A stretch of 64,000 bases of DNA, from assembly GCA_025963725.1 (NCBI GenBank), contig JAOQAE010000002.1:372001-436000 (forward strand), given 5' to 3'. Origin of the DNA: Bacteroidota bacterium (GTDB lineage Bacteria; Bacteroidota; Bacteroidia; 2-12-FULL-35-15). Position 1 is the first letter of the stretch; each line of letters starts with the position of its first letter. Positions 1-8,740 of the stretch are shown piece after piece. A model generated the notes under the pieces. That model made no database searches and was not told the origin of the DNA. It saw only the letters and a list, made by a program, of their open reading frames with translations. A program made the position numbers and the translations under genes.

Positions 1-1149
1 ATGGCCACAGGCTCGGGCGTAATTGTGTCGCAGGACGGCTACATCATCACTAATAATCACGTGGTGGACGGCGCCGATAAGATTGAGATCACGCTCAACG
101 ATAAAAGAACCTATGTTGCTGACGTGATCGGAAAAGACCCTACAACCGACCTTGCACTGCTGAAGATCAAGGAAACCAACCTTCCGTACATGAGCTACGG
201 AAATTCCGATAATGTAAAAGTCGGAGAATGGGTATTGGCAGTGGGTAACCCGTTCAATCTCACATCCACGGTTACGGCCGGAATTGTGAGCGCGAAAGGA
301 CGAAGCATCAACATCCTCGACAATGACCCTGCAAAAGGGCAGTTCCCGGTTGAATCATTTATCCAGACGGATGCTGCCGTAAACCCGGGTAACAGCGGCG
401 GCGCCCTTGTGAATACAAAAGGCGAGCTGGTGGGGATCAACTCTGCCATTGCTTCCAACACAGGTTCCTATACCGGTTATTCCTTTGCGATCCCTGTAAA
501 CATGGCGCGTAAAGTGGTTGCCGACCTGCTTGAGTTCGGTGCCGTGCAGCGTGCCTTCATCGGCGTAAGCATCCGCGACCTGGATGCGAAGCTGGCGCAG
601 GAAAAAAGCATTAACGAGATCAAGGGTGTGTATGTTGAAGGCCTTTCTGCAGGCGGTTCCGGTGAGGAAGCCGGCATTAAGGAAGGCGACGTGATCACGA
701 AAGTGGGCGAAGTGGATGTGAACAATGTGCCTGAGCTCCAGGAGCAGATCAGCCGCTTCCGTCCGGGAAACAAGATCACCATTACGCTTAAGCGCAATAA
801 CCAGGAAAAGATCATCCCGCTGGTGCTGAAAAACAAGAACGGCAATACCGATGTGGTTGAAAAGCCCAAGGTGGAAGTTGTAAGTGCGCTGGGGGCAACA
901 TTCGAAAATATTAATTCAGGCGATATGAAAAAGCTGGGGATCGAGAACGGACTTCGTGTAAATAAGCTTTCCGCCGGTAAATTGCTGAGCGCAGGCATTC
1001 GTGAAGGCTTTATCATCACCAATGTCGACAAGAAAAAGATCACTTCCGTAGAGGATATTAAAGCGGCGCTGGAGACGAAAAAAGGCGGTGTGCTCATCGA
1101 AGGAGTTTACCCGAATGGCATGCGCGCATACTACGGATTCGGGATGTAA
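1..1149 (+). CDS. HtrA/Do-type periplasmic serine protease, 5' end missing
   Basis: The reading frame is open from the first base, so the true start, signal peptide and the beginning of the protease domain lie outside the window; the ATG at base 1 is an internal codon. The trypsin-like triad is visible as H20 (NNHVV), D50 (TTDLALL) and S132 (GNSGGAL), followed by a first PDZ domain at about residues 190-280 and a more divergent second one at about 290-380. Family members degrade or refold damaged envelope proteins and have this protease-PDZ-PDZ layout. A good hairpin terminator follows at 1186-1215, so it ends its transcription unit. Confident for family; DegP versus DegQ role cannot be told. 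Confidence 0.95.
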   Translation: MATGSGVIVSQDGYIITNNHVVDGADKIEITLNDKRTYVADVIGKDPTTDLALLKIKETNLPYMSYGNSDNVKVGEWVLAVGNPFNLTSTVTAGIVSAKGRSINILDNDPAKGQFPVESFIQTDAAVNPGNSGGALVNTKGELVGINSAIASNTGSYTGYSFAIPVNMARKVVADLLEFGAVQRAFIGVSIRDLDAKLAQEKSINEIKGVYVEGLSAGGSGEEAGIKEGDVITKVGEVDVNNVPELQEQISRFRPGNKITITLKRNNQEKIIPLVLKNKNGNTDVVEKPKVEVVSALGATFENINSGDMKKLGIENGLRVNKLSAGKLLSAGIREGFIITNVDKKKITSVEDIKAALETKKGGVLIEGVYPNGMRAYYGFGM

Positions 1150-1185
1150 AGATTTATGCCAATGGCAAATGGGCCGTTGATCGAC

Positions 1186-1215
1186 AAAAAGAGCCTCTTT
1201 ACAGAGGCTTTTTTG
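1186..1215 (+). terminator. Intrinsic terminator after the HtrA gene
   Basis: Perfect 6-bp stem GCCTCT/AGAGGC with a 4-base loop, preceded by A-run and followed by six T. Confidence 0.85.
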
Positions 1216-1307
1216 TGCTTGGTCTAATATATTATAATTCACTGAAAATCAATTGCTTATAAAGATTTTTTTATGTAAAATAAATGCCGTGATCCAGCGT
1301 TTTAAAG

Positions 1308-1315
1308 TATCTTTG
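1308..1315 (+). promoter_or_regulatory. Bacteroidota -7 element for rpoD
   Basis: TATCTTTG matches TAnnTTTG exactly. No convincing -33 TTG at the usual spacing. It lies 38 bases before the rpoD ATG, in an AT-rich gap that also holds the preceding terminator. Confidence 0.6.
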
Positions 1316-1353
1316 TACCGATTTTTAAATCAAATTAAACACTCCAACAAAAA

Positions 1354-2217
1354 ATGAGACAACTCAAAATAACCAAATCAATCACCAACCGCGAAAGTGC
1401 ATCCCTTGATAAATACCTTCAGGAGATAGGGCGGGAGGAATTGATCAATGCAGATGAAGAAGTAATTTTAGCGAAGAAGATCAGAGAAGGTGACCAGGCT
1501 GCTTTGGAAAAACTGACGAAGTCAAATCTTCGTTTCGTTGTATCTGTTGCCAAACAATATCAAAACCAGGGCTTAAGCCTTCCCGATCTGATCAACGAAG
1601 GGAATTTAGGCCTTATCAAAGCCGCCAAGCGTTTCGATGAGACCCGCGGCTTTAAATTCATTTCCTACGCAGTATGGTGGATCCGCCAGTCGATCCTCCA
1701 GGCTTTAGCTGAACAGTCGCGTATCGTACGTTTACCGTTGAACCAGGTTGGTTCACTGAACAAGATCAATAAAGCATTTTCCAAGCTGGAGCAGGAATTT
1801 GAGCGTGAGCCAAGCGCCGAAGAATTATCCGAGCTCCTCGAATTACCGCAGGATAAAGTGGCAGACACGATGCGCGTTTCCGGACGCCACGTATCAATGG
1901 ATGCCCCTTTTGTGAACGGTGAAGAGAACAGCCTGTTGGACGTGCTCGTGAACCACGATTCACCGCGTGCCGATAACGGGCTGCTGAACGAATCCTTACA
2001 GCGCGAGATCGAACGCTCCCTTTCAACATTGACCGAGAGAGAACGCGATGTGGTAAAATTATTCTTCGGGATCGGCATCAACCACGGCTTAACGCTGGAA
2101 GAGATCGGTGCAAAATTCGACCTTACCCGCGAGCGTGTTCGCCAGATCAAGGAAAAAGCGATCCGCAGATTACGTCATAATTCCCGCAGCAAATTACTAA
2201 AAACCTATTTGGGATAA
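1354..2217 (+). CDS. rpoD: RNA polymerase primary sigma factor (RpoD/SigA)
   Basis: 287-residue sigma-70 factor of the short form usual for the housekeeping sigma of Bacteroidota, without the large region 1.1 and non-conserved region of proteobacterial RpoD. Region 1.2 spans about 16-50, region 2 about 51-127 with the -10-reading helix ([17 protein letters not shown]), region 3 about 131-206, and region 4 about 215-275 with the C-terminal helix-turn-helix ([13 protein letters not shown]). It directs polymerase to the TAnnTTTG promoters seen throughout this window. Monocistronic: own -7 element upstream and a long hairpin terminator downstream. Confidence 0.97.
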   Translation: MRQLKITKSITNRESASLDKYLQEIGREELINADEEVILAKKIREGDQAALEKLTKSNLRFVVSVAKQYQNQGLSLPDLINEGNLGLIKAAKRFDETRGFKFISYAVWWIRQSILQALAEQSRIVRLPLNQVGSLNKINKAFSKLEQEFEREPSAEELSELLELPQDKVADTMRVSGRHVSMDAPFVNGEENSLLDVLVNHDSPRADNGLLNESLQREIERSLSTLTERERDVVKLFFGIGINHGLTLEEIGAKFDLTRERVRQIKEKAIRRLRHNSRSKLLKTYLG

Positions 2218-2243
2218 TCAGGTAAAGCCTTACGGAATGTCAG

Positions 2244-2315
2244 TTAACCGCATAAACAACTTCTTAACAAAAATGAAAAAGGAAGCTGTTTGTGCGGTTA
2301 ATTTTTTTTATTTTT
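2244..2315 (+). terminator. Long hairpin terminator after rpoD
   Basis: A 20-base arm at 2244-2263 pairs with 2282-2301 at 18 of 20 positions, followed by a T-rich run to 2315. Unusually long stem for an intrinsic terminator. Confidence 0.8.
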
Positions 2316-2359
2316 AATCGGCCTTATTTAATAATTTTCTAATTTAACTTATATAAAAT

Positions 2360-3838
2360 ATGACTCTTGAAACGATGGAACCTACAAAAGGTAAAGCAAA
2401 AGGCTCTTATGAAGCAGAACTGAATGAATGGATCGACCATGAAAAAGCGGCGCTCGACCTGATCAACGCGATCGGGAAGCTTTGGTTTGAAAAGTCGATC
2501 GAGCTGATCCTTTTCAGGAACCAGCTGGTTGACCGCAGCGCGAGCGAGATCATCAACCTTCATCATTATGCAAAAAATGTGGTTGGTAAGATCATTACCG
2601 TTGAAGCTACTTTAATGATCGCTACCGAGATCGGCAAGCTCGACCTCTGCCCTTCCCGGATCGATATCGGAAAGCTTGCATTCGAATGGCTGCAGGAGCA
2701 GAACGATTTTAAAACTGCCGGCGACTTCTTAAAGAACAAGCTGGTGGAATTTGTAGGCGCCAAACATACCATCACTCCGAAGGATGTGGTGCTGTTCGGC
2801 TTTGGCCGTATCGGCCGCCTCGCTGCAAGAGAGCTCATCGCACAGGCAGGTAAAGGCGAGCAGTTGCGCTTAAAGGCAATTGTTACACGCGGAAACAGCA
2901 ACGAAGAGATCATCAAGCGCGCCGATTTGCTGCGTACCGATTCCGTACACGGACAATTCCCGGGAACCATCATCGAGGACCTCGAGAAAAAAGCGCTTAT
3001 CATCAACGGGCACACCGTGTACATGATCGATGCGAAAAACCCGGAGGATGTGGATTACACTGCTTACGGAATTGAGAACGCATTGCTGATCGACAACACC
3101 GGCGTGTTCCGCGACAGGGCTGAATTAAGCCGTCACATGCAGGCAAAAGGGATTTCCAAAGTATTGCTTACGGCTCCTGCCAAGGACATTCCTAACATTG
3201 TGCATGGCGTGAACCACAAAGCGATCGATATCAAAGCGGAAACCATCTTTTCTGCCGCAAGCTGCACCACGAATGCCATTATGCCGATCCTTGAGGTAAC
3301 GCATAATAAATTAGGAATTGTACGCGGACACATCGAAACCGTTCACTCCTACACCAACGACCAGAACTTACTCGACAACTATCATAAGAAATACAGGCGC
3401 GGACGCTCTGCAGCGCTGAACATGGTAATTACGGAAACAGGCGCGGAAAGCGCGCTGAAAAAAGTATTGCCGCAGCTCTCAGGAAAATTCACCGCGAACT
3501 CTGTGCGTGTCCCAACCCCTAACGTATCGCTTGCGATCCTGAGCATGACCATTGAGAAGGAAGTGACGAAAGAGGATGTGAACAATATTTTGAAGGATGC
3601 GGCATTGAATGGCGCGCTCGTGGAGCAGATCCAGTATATGAACTCCAATGAGTTCGTATCCACCGATGTGATCGGCAACCCCTGCCCTTCCGTGTTCGAC
3701 AGCCAGGCAACAATTGTTGGGCCCGACAAAAAGAACATTGTACTATATGTATGGTATGATAACGAATATGGCTATACCCGCCAGGTGATCCGCTTATCGA
3801 AATACATTGCGGAAGTAAGAAGGCTTGTATACTATTAA
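2360..3838 (+). CDS. gap: Glyceraldehyde-3-phosphate dehydrogenase, N-terminally extended form
   Basis: 492 residues against about 335 for classical GAPDH. The extra N-terminal region of about 135 residues is helical and charged; the NAD-binding domain begins near residue 138 (VVLFGFGRIGR). The catalytic cysteine is C302 in SAASCTTNA and the C-terminal substrate-domain motif WYDNEYGY is intact. The enzyme oxidises glyceraldehyde 3-phosphate to 1,3-bisphosphoglycerate in glycolysis. Long GAPDHs of this kind are known in Bacteroidota; the function of the extension is unknown to me. Flanked by terminators on both sides, so transcribed alone. Confidence 0.95.
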   Translation: MTLETMEPTKGKAKGSYEAELNEWIDHEKAALDLINAIGKLWFEKSIELILFRNQLVDRSASEIINLHHYAKNVVGKIITVEATLMIATEIGKLDLCPSRIDIGKLAFEWLQEQNDFKTAGDFLKNKLVEFVGAKHTITPKDVVLFGFGRIGRLAARELIAQAGKGEQLRLKAIVTRGNSNEEIIKRADLLRTDSVHGQFPGTIIEDLEKKALIINGHTVYMIDAKNPEDVDYTAYGIENALLIDNTGVFRDRAELSRHMQAKGISKVLLTAPAKDIPNIVHGVNHKAIDIKAETIFSAASCTTNAIMPILEVTHNKLGIVRGHIETVHSYTNDQNLLDNYHKKYRRGRSAALNMVITETGAESALKKVLPQLSGKFTANSVRVPTPNVSLAILSMTIEKEVTKEDVNNILKDAALNGALVEQIQYMNSNEFVSTDVIGNPCPSVFDSQATIVGPDKKNIVLYVWYDNEYGYTRQVIRLSKYIAEVRRLVYY

Positions 3839-3855
3839 TATCATTGTACTTTAAT

Positions 3856-3893
3856 AAAAATCCCCGTGAATATTTTTTCACGGGGATTTTTTT
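3856..3893. terminator. Bidirectional terminator between convergent genes
   Basis: ATCCCCGTGA/TCACGGGGAT stem flanked by A-run on the left and T-run on the right, serving gap on the plus strand and the secreted PepSY-like gene on the minus strand. Confidence 0.85.
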
Positions 3894-3897
3894 ATGA

Positions 3898-4356
3898 TCA
3901 GTCCTTCTTATATTCCTTCACCTGGTCTTTACGGATCAGCTCGCCATTCTCCGCGATCACCACTTCGTAGTTCATCTGGTTGTACTCAACGTCGATCTCG
4001 TAGCAAACGCCATCGGGCTTATCAACCTTCTCTATGTCATTTTCTTTATAAATGTCGAATTGCCGGGTGAGGCACGACTTTACAGCCGCCGGCAATGATT
4101 TATGGGTAACAGGTGTTTCGGTCATTACCCATTTGCCGTCCTTATTATACGTTACGATCACTTCTGTTTTATTCTTTTGGAAGTGTGCCACATAATTATC
4201 GTAGTCCATTTCCCATTTCACATCTTCGGGGCTCATGTAGGCCGTGTTAAACACATTCATGATCGCCGCCGGCACGGCAGATTTTTCAATGGTTTGCGCA
4301 ACAGTAGCTGTGCTGAATGCGAATACGCTCAGTGCAAAAACAAGGATCTTTTTCAT
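3898..4356 (-). CDS. Secreted PepSY-like protein
   Basis: 152 residues with a signal peptide (about 1-20, ending in TVAQ). The rest resembles two PepSY-like units: a first one with VKWEMDYDNYVAHF followed by a KWVMTETPV strand, and a second ending VVIAENGELIRKD. Small periplasmic PepSY-like proteins are common in Bacteroidota and no precise role is known. It stands alone, convergent with gap and divergent from the MFS gene. Family assignment is from pattern only. Confidence 0.65.
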   Translation of the reverse strand: MKKILVFALSVFAFSTATVAQTIEKSAVPAAIMNVFNTAYMSPEDVKWEMDYDNYVAHFQKNKTEVIVTYNKDGKWVMTETPVTHKSLPAAVKSCLTRQFDIYKENDIEKVDKPDGVCYEIDVEYNQMNYEVVIAENGELIRKDQVKEYKKD

Positions 4357-4462
4357 GGTGGATTTGGTTTGTGTTAAATCAAAAATAAACTATTTATTGA
4401 TATAACAGCAAAACCACCTGCCGAATTCATGAATGCAGGAGATGTTATTGCTGGATAAAATG

Positions 4463-4470
4463 TAAATTTG
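4463..4470 (+). promoter_or_regulatory. -7 element for the MFS transporter gene
   Basis: TAAATTTG, exact match to TAnnTTTG, only 8 bases before the ATG at 4479. Transcription would start almost at the start codon, giving a leaderless or nearly leaderless mRNA. Confidence 0.65.
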
Positions 4471-4478
4471 CAGCGCTG

Positions 4479-5732
4479 ATGACGACTTCCAAAAACATTA
4501 AACACGACCCATTTGCAGCCCTGCGGATAAAAGAATTCCTTTTCTTTCTGAACACGCGCTTTTTCCTCACCATGGGCATCCAGATGCAAAGCGTGATCGT
4601 TGGCTGGCAGGTGTATAACATCACCAACGATAAGCTTTCACTGGGCATGATCTGTCTCGCGGAAGCGCTTCCTTTTATTCTCGTATCATTATTCTCAGGC
4701 CATGTGGCGGATGTGGTAAGCCGCAAGCGCATCATTTTAATTTCCATGTGCCTCTTAACATTCTCCACTGCCGCCCTGCTCTGGTTTTCGCAGGAAGGCT
4801 CCATGGTCATTAAAAATTACGGCACCTTCCCTATCTATATTGTATTCGGGTTCATTGGAATTGTGAGGGGGTTCATCTCCGCCGCATTCCCGGCGTTCAT
4901 GTCGCAGATCGTGCCGCGGGAAATGTATGCCAACTCCGCCACATGGAACAGCAGCGTATGGCATACCGGCGCGGTGATCGGCCCTGTGATGGCGGGATTT
5001 ATCTGCGCAGTGAGCTATTCAGCAGCTTATACCGTAAACCTTGTGTTTATATTCCTTGCTATCATCTCCTTTATCTTTATAGCCGCCAAGCCTGTTCCTG
5101 CAAGGGAGAAAAAGGAAACTATGAGCCAGAGCCTCTCGGCGGGGATCAGGTTCGTGTTCAGCAACCAGCTGATCCTTGGCGCACTGTCGCTCGACCTGTT
5201 TGCCGTGCTTTTCGGCGGCGCGGTGGCCATGCTTCCCGCGTTCGCGAAAGAGATCTTATTCACAGGCCCTGCTGAGCTCGGGTTTTTAAGGGCTGCCCCT
5301 GCGGTGGGCGCAATTGTCACCGCCATCATCCTTGCCTATAAGCCGATCACTAAAACGGCCGGCCGGCAGCTCTTCATTCATGTTGCATTGTTCGGTGTGG
5401 CTACCATCTTCTTTGCGATCTCCGGCAATTATTATTTATCGCTGTTCCTGCTCTTCCTTACCGGCGCATTCGATAATGTAAGCGTAGTGATCCGGCATAC
5501 CGTTCTCCAGCTCTCCACTCCCGATCACATGCGTGGAAGAGTGTCGGCGGTGAACAGCATCTTTATCGGCTCTTCCAACGAGATCGGCGGGTTTGAATCG
5601 GGGCTCGCGGCCGAACTGATGGGGCTGAAAGCTTCCGTAGTGTTTGGCGGTGCAATGACGGTGCTGATCGTGGGCGCTACTGCGCGGCTCGCGCCGAAGC
5701 TGAGGAAGCTCGATCTGAGAAAGATTCAATAG
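4479..5732 (+). CDS. MFS transporter (MFS_3 / EntS-like exporter)
   Basis: 417 residues, strongly hydrophobic with about 12 predicted membrane spans. The loop between spans 2 and 3 carries the basic MFS motif (HVADVVSRKRIILIS), and the pattern resembles the enterobactin-exporter/MFS_3 group. Such proteins are proton-driven exporters of small molecules in the inner membrane; the substrate cannot be read from sequence. The start is fixed by the promoter element 8 bases upstream. The gene is single; repeats follow it. Confidence 0.85.
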   Translation: MTTSKNIKHDPFAALRIKEFLFFLNTRFFLTMGIQMQSVIVGWQVYNITNDKLSLGMICLAEALPFILVSLFSGHVADVVSRKRIILISMCLLTFSTAALLWFSQEGSMVIKNYGTFPIYIVFGFIGIVRGFISAAFPAFMSQIVPREMYANSATWNSSVWHTGAVIGPVMAGFICAVSYSAAYTVNLVFIFLAIISFIFIAAKPVPAREKKETMSQSLSAGIRFVFSNQLILGALSLDLFAVLFGGAVAMLPAFAKEILFTGPAELGFLRAAPAVGAIVTAIILAYKPITKTAGRQLFIHVALFGVATIFFAISGNYYLSLFLLFLTGAFDNVSVVIRHTVLQLSTPDHMRGRVSAVNSIFIGSSNEIGGFESGLAAELMGLKASVVFGGAMTVLIVGATARLAPKLRKLDLRKIQ

Positions 5733-5778
5733 GATTTTATTTTGCTGCAAAGGTGCAGAGACGCTGAGTGTGTATAGC

Positions 5779-5823
5779 GTCATTTCGAGTATTTTTCCTT
5801 TTCGGAAAAATGTATCGAGAAAG
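5779..5823. repeat. Intergenic hairpin repeat, family A copy 1
   Basis: GTCATTTCGAG, then an arm ATTTTTCC pairing with GGAAAAAT, then TATCGAGAAA. The second copy of the same hairpin lies at 20205-20246 inside the ribosomal-protein operon. Confidence 0.75.
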
Positions 5824-6007
5824 GCGCCGGGCAGGTAACTATTTCTCGCAAAGCCGCAAAGAACGCAAAGCATTGGGCGTTGTCAGGCGCAGGGTTAAAA
5901 TGTCGAAGTGGGTTGGTCACTCGGAGCTTGTCGAAGAGTGTGCGAAGGCCGACGCAGATGTTTCGACAGGCTCAACATGACAACGCGCAAAATGCCGCTT
6001 CGATTCA

Positions 6008-6154
6008 GTCAGTTCGAGCGGAGTCGAGAACGCGCGCAGGCTATTAACAGATCCCGTGTCGGGCACGGGATGACGGAGCATTGTGCGTTGTCAGTTCGAG
6101 CGGAGTCGAGAACGCGCGCAGGCTATCAACCGATCCCATGTCGGGGCACGGGAT
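6008..6154. repeat. Direct repeat pair of GTCAGTTCGAG type
   Basis: Two near-identical 64-65-base units (6008-6071 and 6090-6154), period 82, each running from GTCAGTTCGAGCGGAG to an inverted CCCGTGTCGGGCACGGG-like hairpin. A related degenerate unit (CTTGTCGAAGAGTG to TTTCGACAGGCTCAAC) lies just upstream at about 5928-5980. The whole gap 5733-6278 is made of such repeats and no convincing gene is seen in it. Confidence 0.75.
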
Positions 6155-6195
6155 AAGTGCAGGTAATGTTTCGCTGGCGCGAAACAAACCTGCAC

Positions 6196-6227
6196 TAAAA
6201 AAGCCCCGGGCACATGCATGCCGGGGC
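6196..6227 (-). terminator. Terminator of the surface-repeat operon
   Basis: Read on the minus strand, GCCCCGG/CCGGGGC with an 11-base loop followed by six T. A second small hairpin at 6229-6247 (AAAAAGC/GCTTTTT) faces the plus strand. Confidence 0.75.
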
Positions 6228-6278
6228 CAAAAAAGCAAGCGCTTTTTTACGCCTTTCCGTGTAAAACAAACCGGGGCG

Positions 6279-6983
6279 TTAGCCTGCATCACTGAACGGC
6301 CTGAAGCTCCAGTTGACCAGCGGCGTGATCCGCTTCCCGATGATATTCACCAGTCCGATCTGGATGCCTTTATGTTCTTTGCTGCGGTTGATCAGCCCAA
6401 TCTGCAACCCTCTTGAGCGATCATCACACTTGTTGTAAATTCCGGCCTCCAGTCCGCTTACCTGCTGTGTGTTGTTGTAAACGCCTACCTGCAGGCCGCT
6501 CAGGCTTGAAACATAATTGATCACTCCTATCGTAACGCCATTGGCATTGTAGAGTGTAACTGTTACCGGCGCCACGATCAGCCCGTTGAGGTCGTGATGC
6601 GTGATCACAAAAGGTGAAACACCGACTCCATTGATCTTTCCGGCAAGCAACGTAGTTCCGAAGATCAGGCCGTTATTTTGAAGGTGGTTACGCGATTTCG
6701 GGATATATCCTTCATCGTCCAGGAAAAGGAATGGCGTTACCCAGCCTGCGCCAACCAGTTCCAGCTGAACCCCGTTGATCCGCTGCTCATGATGCATGTC
6801 AGGCTGGTTCCAGATGCCGAGCGCAAGGCCGTTGATCTGATCCATCTCTTCCGTAACAATACCTACAATGTTGTGGGTATGGCCCGGAGGCTTCAGCGAA
6901 TCCTGTCCCAGGCAGTTGATGTTCCAGAGAATAAAAAGCAGCAGGATAATGAACCCGAGGATGCGTTTAAGTGTATCGATCAT
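6279..6983 (-). CDS. LA_2272-type surface repeat protein
   Basis: 234 residues, N-terminal hydrophobic segment (about 8-27) that is a signal peptide or anchor. The body is built of short repeats of the form NG-x-x-IG-x-x-N (for example NGVTIGVIN, SGLQVGVYN, RGLQIGLIN, KGIQIGLVN), which is the signature of the LA_2272 surface-repeat family; these form regular beta structures at the cell surface or periplasm with no known activity. Last gene of a three-gene minus-strand run (7498 to 6279), 12 bases after a tiny membrane-protein gene, with a terminator downstream. Confidence 0.7.
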   Translation of the reverse strand: MIDTLKRILGFIILLLFILWNINCLGQDSLKPPGHTHNIVGIVTEEMDQINGLALGIWNQPDMHHEQRINGVQLELVGAGWVTPFLFLDDEGYIPKSRNHLQNNGLIFGTTLLAGKINGVGVSPFVITHHDLNGLIVAPVTVTLYNANGVTIGVINYVSSLSGLQVGVYNNTQQVSGLEAGIYNKCDDRSRGLQIGLINRSKEHKGIQIGLVNIIGKRITPLVNWSFRPFSDAG

Positions 6984-6995
6984 AATTGTAAAGGC

Positions 6996-7157
6996 TTAAA
7001 TTGAATCCCATTCAAGGATGTTATTGATAAAGTCGTGAAGGCTGATCTTTCCAGCGAGGCTGATCGCGCAGGCAATGATGAATGCAATGGCGCAGCATTT
7101 TAGAATGGCAGCTGTTTTCGAAAAGGTAACAACCTGCTGTTGTGTTTGGGTTTTCAT
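6996..7157 (-). CDS. Small single-span membrane protein, 53 residues
   Basis: ATG at 7157 to TAA at 6996. The product starts MKTQTQQQVVTFSK, then a hydrophobic span at about residues 16-35 (AAILKCCAIAFIIACAISL) and an amphipathic tail ending EWDSI. It fits between the two neighbours with 20- and 12-base gaps, so it is likely co-transcribed. I do not recognise a family. Support comes from position, clean gaps and a plausible membrane span, not from homology. Confidence 0.6.
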   Translation of the reverse strand: MKTQTQQQVVTFSKTAAILKCCAIAFIIACAISLAGKISLHDFINNILEWDSI

Positions 7158-7177
7158 GATTTCTTGTTTTAAGTTTA

Positions 7178-7498
7178 TTAAATAGTAATGACGATGCCTG
7201 CATTGAACCTTGCTCCGACATGCAACGTAGGCAGCGTGCCGAGATCTGAAATAGTAAAGAGAGGGATCCCTGAGCCGTCCAGCAGATCGACAGAAGCTTT
7301 CGGGCGAAGACCATGGCTCAGCAAGCGGAAAATGGCTGGACTTTCTTTTTGGCAGCTGCTTTTGACCCTGCCGATCTTTATTACATGTTCTTTCCGTTCA
7401 TTCTTTAAGGAAAACAGCGCTTTTCTTCCTGAACCATTTTGGGCTTTTAAAGAGAGAGCAGGAAGGATGAACAGCAACAGGATAAGAATGTTTTTCAT
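7178..7498 (-). CDS. Small secreted protein, unknown function
   Basis: 106 residues with a clear signal peptide (MKNILILLLFILPALSLKAQ). The mature part is basic and ends in an alternating hydrophobic strand (VGARFNAGIVITI) that could be a beta-barrel or beta-sandwich edge. First gene of the operon with the 53-residue membrane protein and the surface-repeat protein; a -7 element sits 25 bases upstream. No family recognised. Confidence 0.6.
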   Translation of the reverse strand: MKNILILLLFILPALSLKAQNGSGRKALFSLKNERKEHVIKIGRVKSSCQKESPAIFRLLSHGLRPKASVDLLDGSGIPLFTISDLGTLPTLHVGARFNAGIVITI

Positions 7499-7522
7499 TA
7501 GGATTTGTTTTTATATCTGAAG

Positions 7523-7530
7523 CAAAACTA
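7523..7530 (-). promoter_or_regulatory. -7 element for the small secreted-protein operon
   Basis: TAGTTTTG on the minus strand, exact TAnnTTTG. It is followed by a leader of roughly 20 bases before the ATG at 7498. The gap 7531-7717 holds nothing else I can identify. Confidence 0.5.
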
Positions 7531-7717
7531 CGCCGGTGTGAGCAGGCAGCGAAACGGCAATCCGCGCCCTGCAATGGATCCGAGGCAATAGCTGCAAAAT
7601 TTAAAGGGCAGGAAAACCGGCAGGAACAGAAATTTGCATTTTTTGCAACTTATCCGGGAGAATTATTATAAATTGCAATTAATTCTCGCAGCGATACTCA
7701 TTTAATACGAAATTTTG

Positions 7718-8740
7718 ATGGCTAAAAATGTCGGGGAATCCGCACAAACCCTGCTGATGCAACGGATAAAAAGCGCTTTGCCCGCCAACCTCTCGCTGGT
7801 GGATGAGCTCGCGGAGCTGCTGGGCCTGAGCAACGACAGCGCTTACCGCCGCATGCGCGGGGAAACACAGCTGAGCATCGAGGAGATCGCCCTGATCTGC
7901 AAGCATTTCCGGATCTCGTTTGATTCCTTTATCAACAGCGGCAGCGATAATTTCGTAAGCTTCACCTATCACCAGCTCAGCAGCCATGTAAGCACGTTCA
8001 GGGAATACCTGCAGGGCATCCGGAACGACATCGGGCAAATGCTGAAATTTGCGGAAAACGACCGCCAGATCATTTTTGCGGCGGAAGACATTCCCGTGTT
8101 CCAGCATTTCGCGCATCCGTACCTTACGGCATTTAAAATATTTTACTGGAATAAATCCATCCTGAACGCCAAAGGCTTCGAGGACAAAAAATTTGAACCG
8201 GCGCATATAGATGAAGAACTACTGCAGCTTGCAGCCGATATTTATGAAGGGTATTCGAAGATCAATTCCATCGAGGTTTGGTCGGACGACACCGTGAACA
8301 GCACCCTCAAGCAGATCGAATTTTACTGGGATGCAGGCGCATTCAACAACCGGCAGGAAGCGCTCAGGGTATGCGAAGAAGTGAGCCTGATGCTGAACAG
8401 GATTAGGAAGCAGGCAGAGCTAAACATCAAGCTGGGGGCGGACAACAAGCCTACATCCACGGAGCCGAACTATGCACTGTACCACAGCGATGTGATGATA
8501 GGGAATAACTGTGTGCTCTCCACTACCGGCGGAATAAAAGGCGCCTACATTTCTTACCACACTTTTAATGTAATGCTCACCACCAATGTAAATTTCTGCA
8601 ACGAAACCGAGCTTTGGCTGAAGAACCTGATCCGCAAATCGAACCTCATCAGCGGCGTGGCGGAAAAGCAGCGTTACCGCTATTTTAAGCGTGCCGATGA
8701 TGTGCTGAAGCAGCTGATCACAAAGATCGAGAATGACTAA
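7718..8740 (+). CDS. Helix-turn-helix transcriptional regulator of unknown target
   Basis: 340 residues. Residues about 15-70 form an XRE/BetR-like helix-turn-helix (LVDELAELLGLSNDSAYRRM then LSIEEIALICKHF). The remaining 270 residues are mostly helical without a motif I know; this architecture is common among Bacteroidota regulators. A TTG at 7715 just precedes the ATG, and I prefer the ATG. The stop overlaps the start of the DUF2400 gene by 8 bases, so the two are probably one transcript. Confidence 0.75.
   Translation: MAKNVGESAQTLLMQRIKSALPANLSLVDELAELLGLSNDSAYRRMRGETQLSIEEIALICKHFRISFDSFINSGSDNFVSFTYHQLSSHVSTFREYLQGIRNDIGQMLKFAENDRQIIFAAEDIPVFQHFAHPYLTAFKIFYWNKSILNAKGFEDKKFEPAHIDEELLQLAADIYEGYSKINSIEVWSDDTVNSTLKQIEFYWDAGAFNNRQEALRVCEEVSLMLNRIRKQAELNIKLGADNKPTSTEPNYALYHSDVMIGNNCVLSTTGGIKGAYISYHTFNVMLTTNVNFCNETELWLKNLIRKSNLISGVAEKQRYRYFKRADDVLKQLITKIEND

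Noticed and set aside
1-3. ATG at base 1 as true start of the HtrA gene
   Set aside because: The protein would begin in the middle of the first strand of the protease domain and have no signal peptide.
5768-6416. Several overlapping frames in the 5.7-6.4 kb gap
   Set aside because: They translate intergenic repeat units and part of the antisense of the surface-repeat gene; composition is arginine-rich and repeat-derived.
7021-7314. 97-residue minus-strand frame over the small membrane protein gene
   Set aside because: It is out of frame with two better-supported genes (6996-7157 and 7178-7498) and has no signal or domain.
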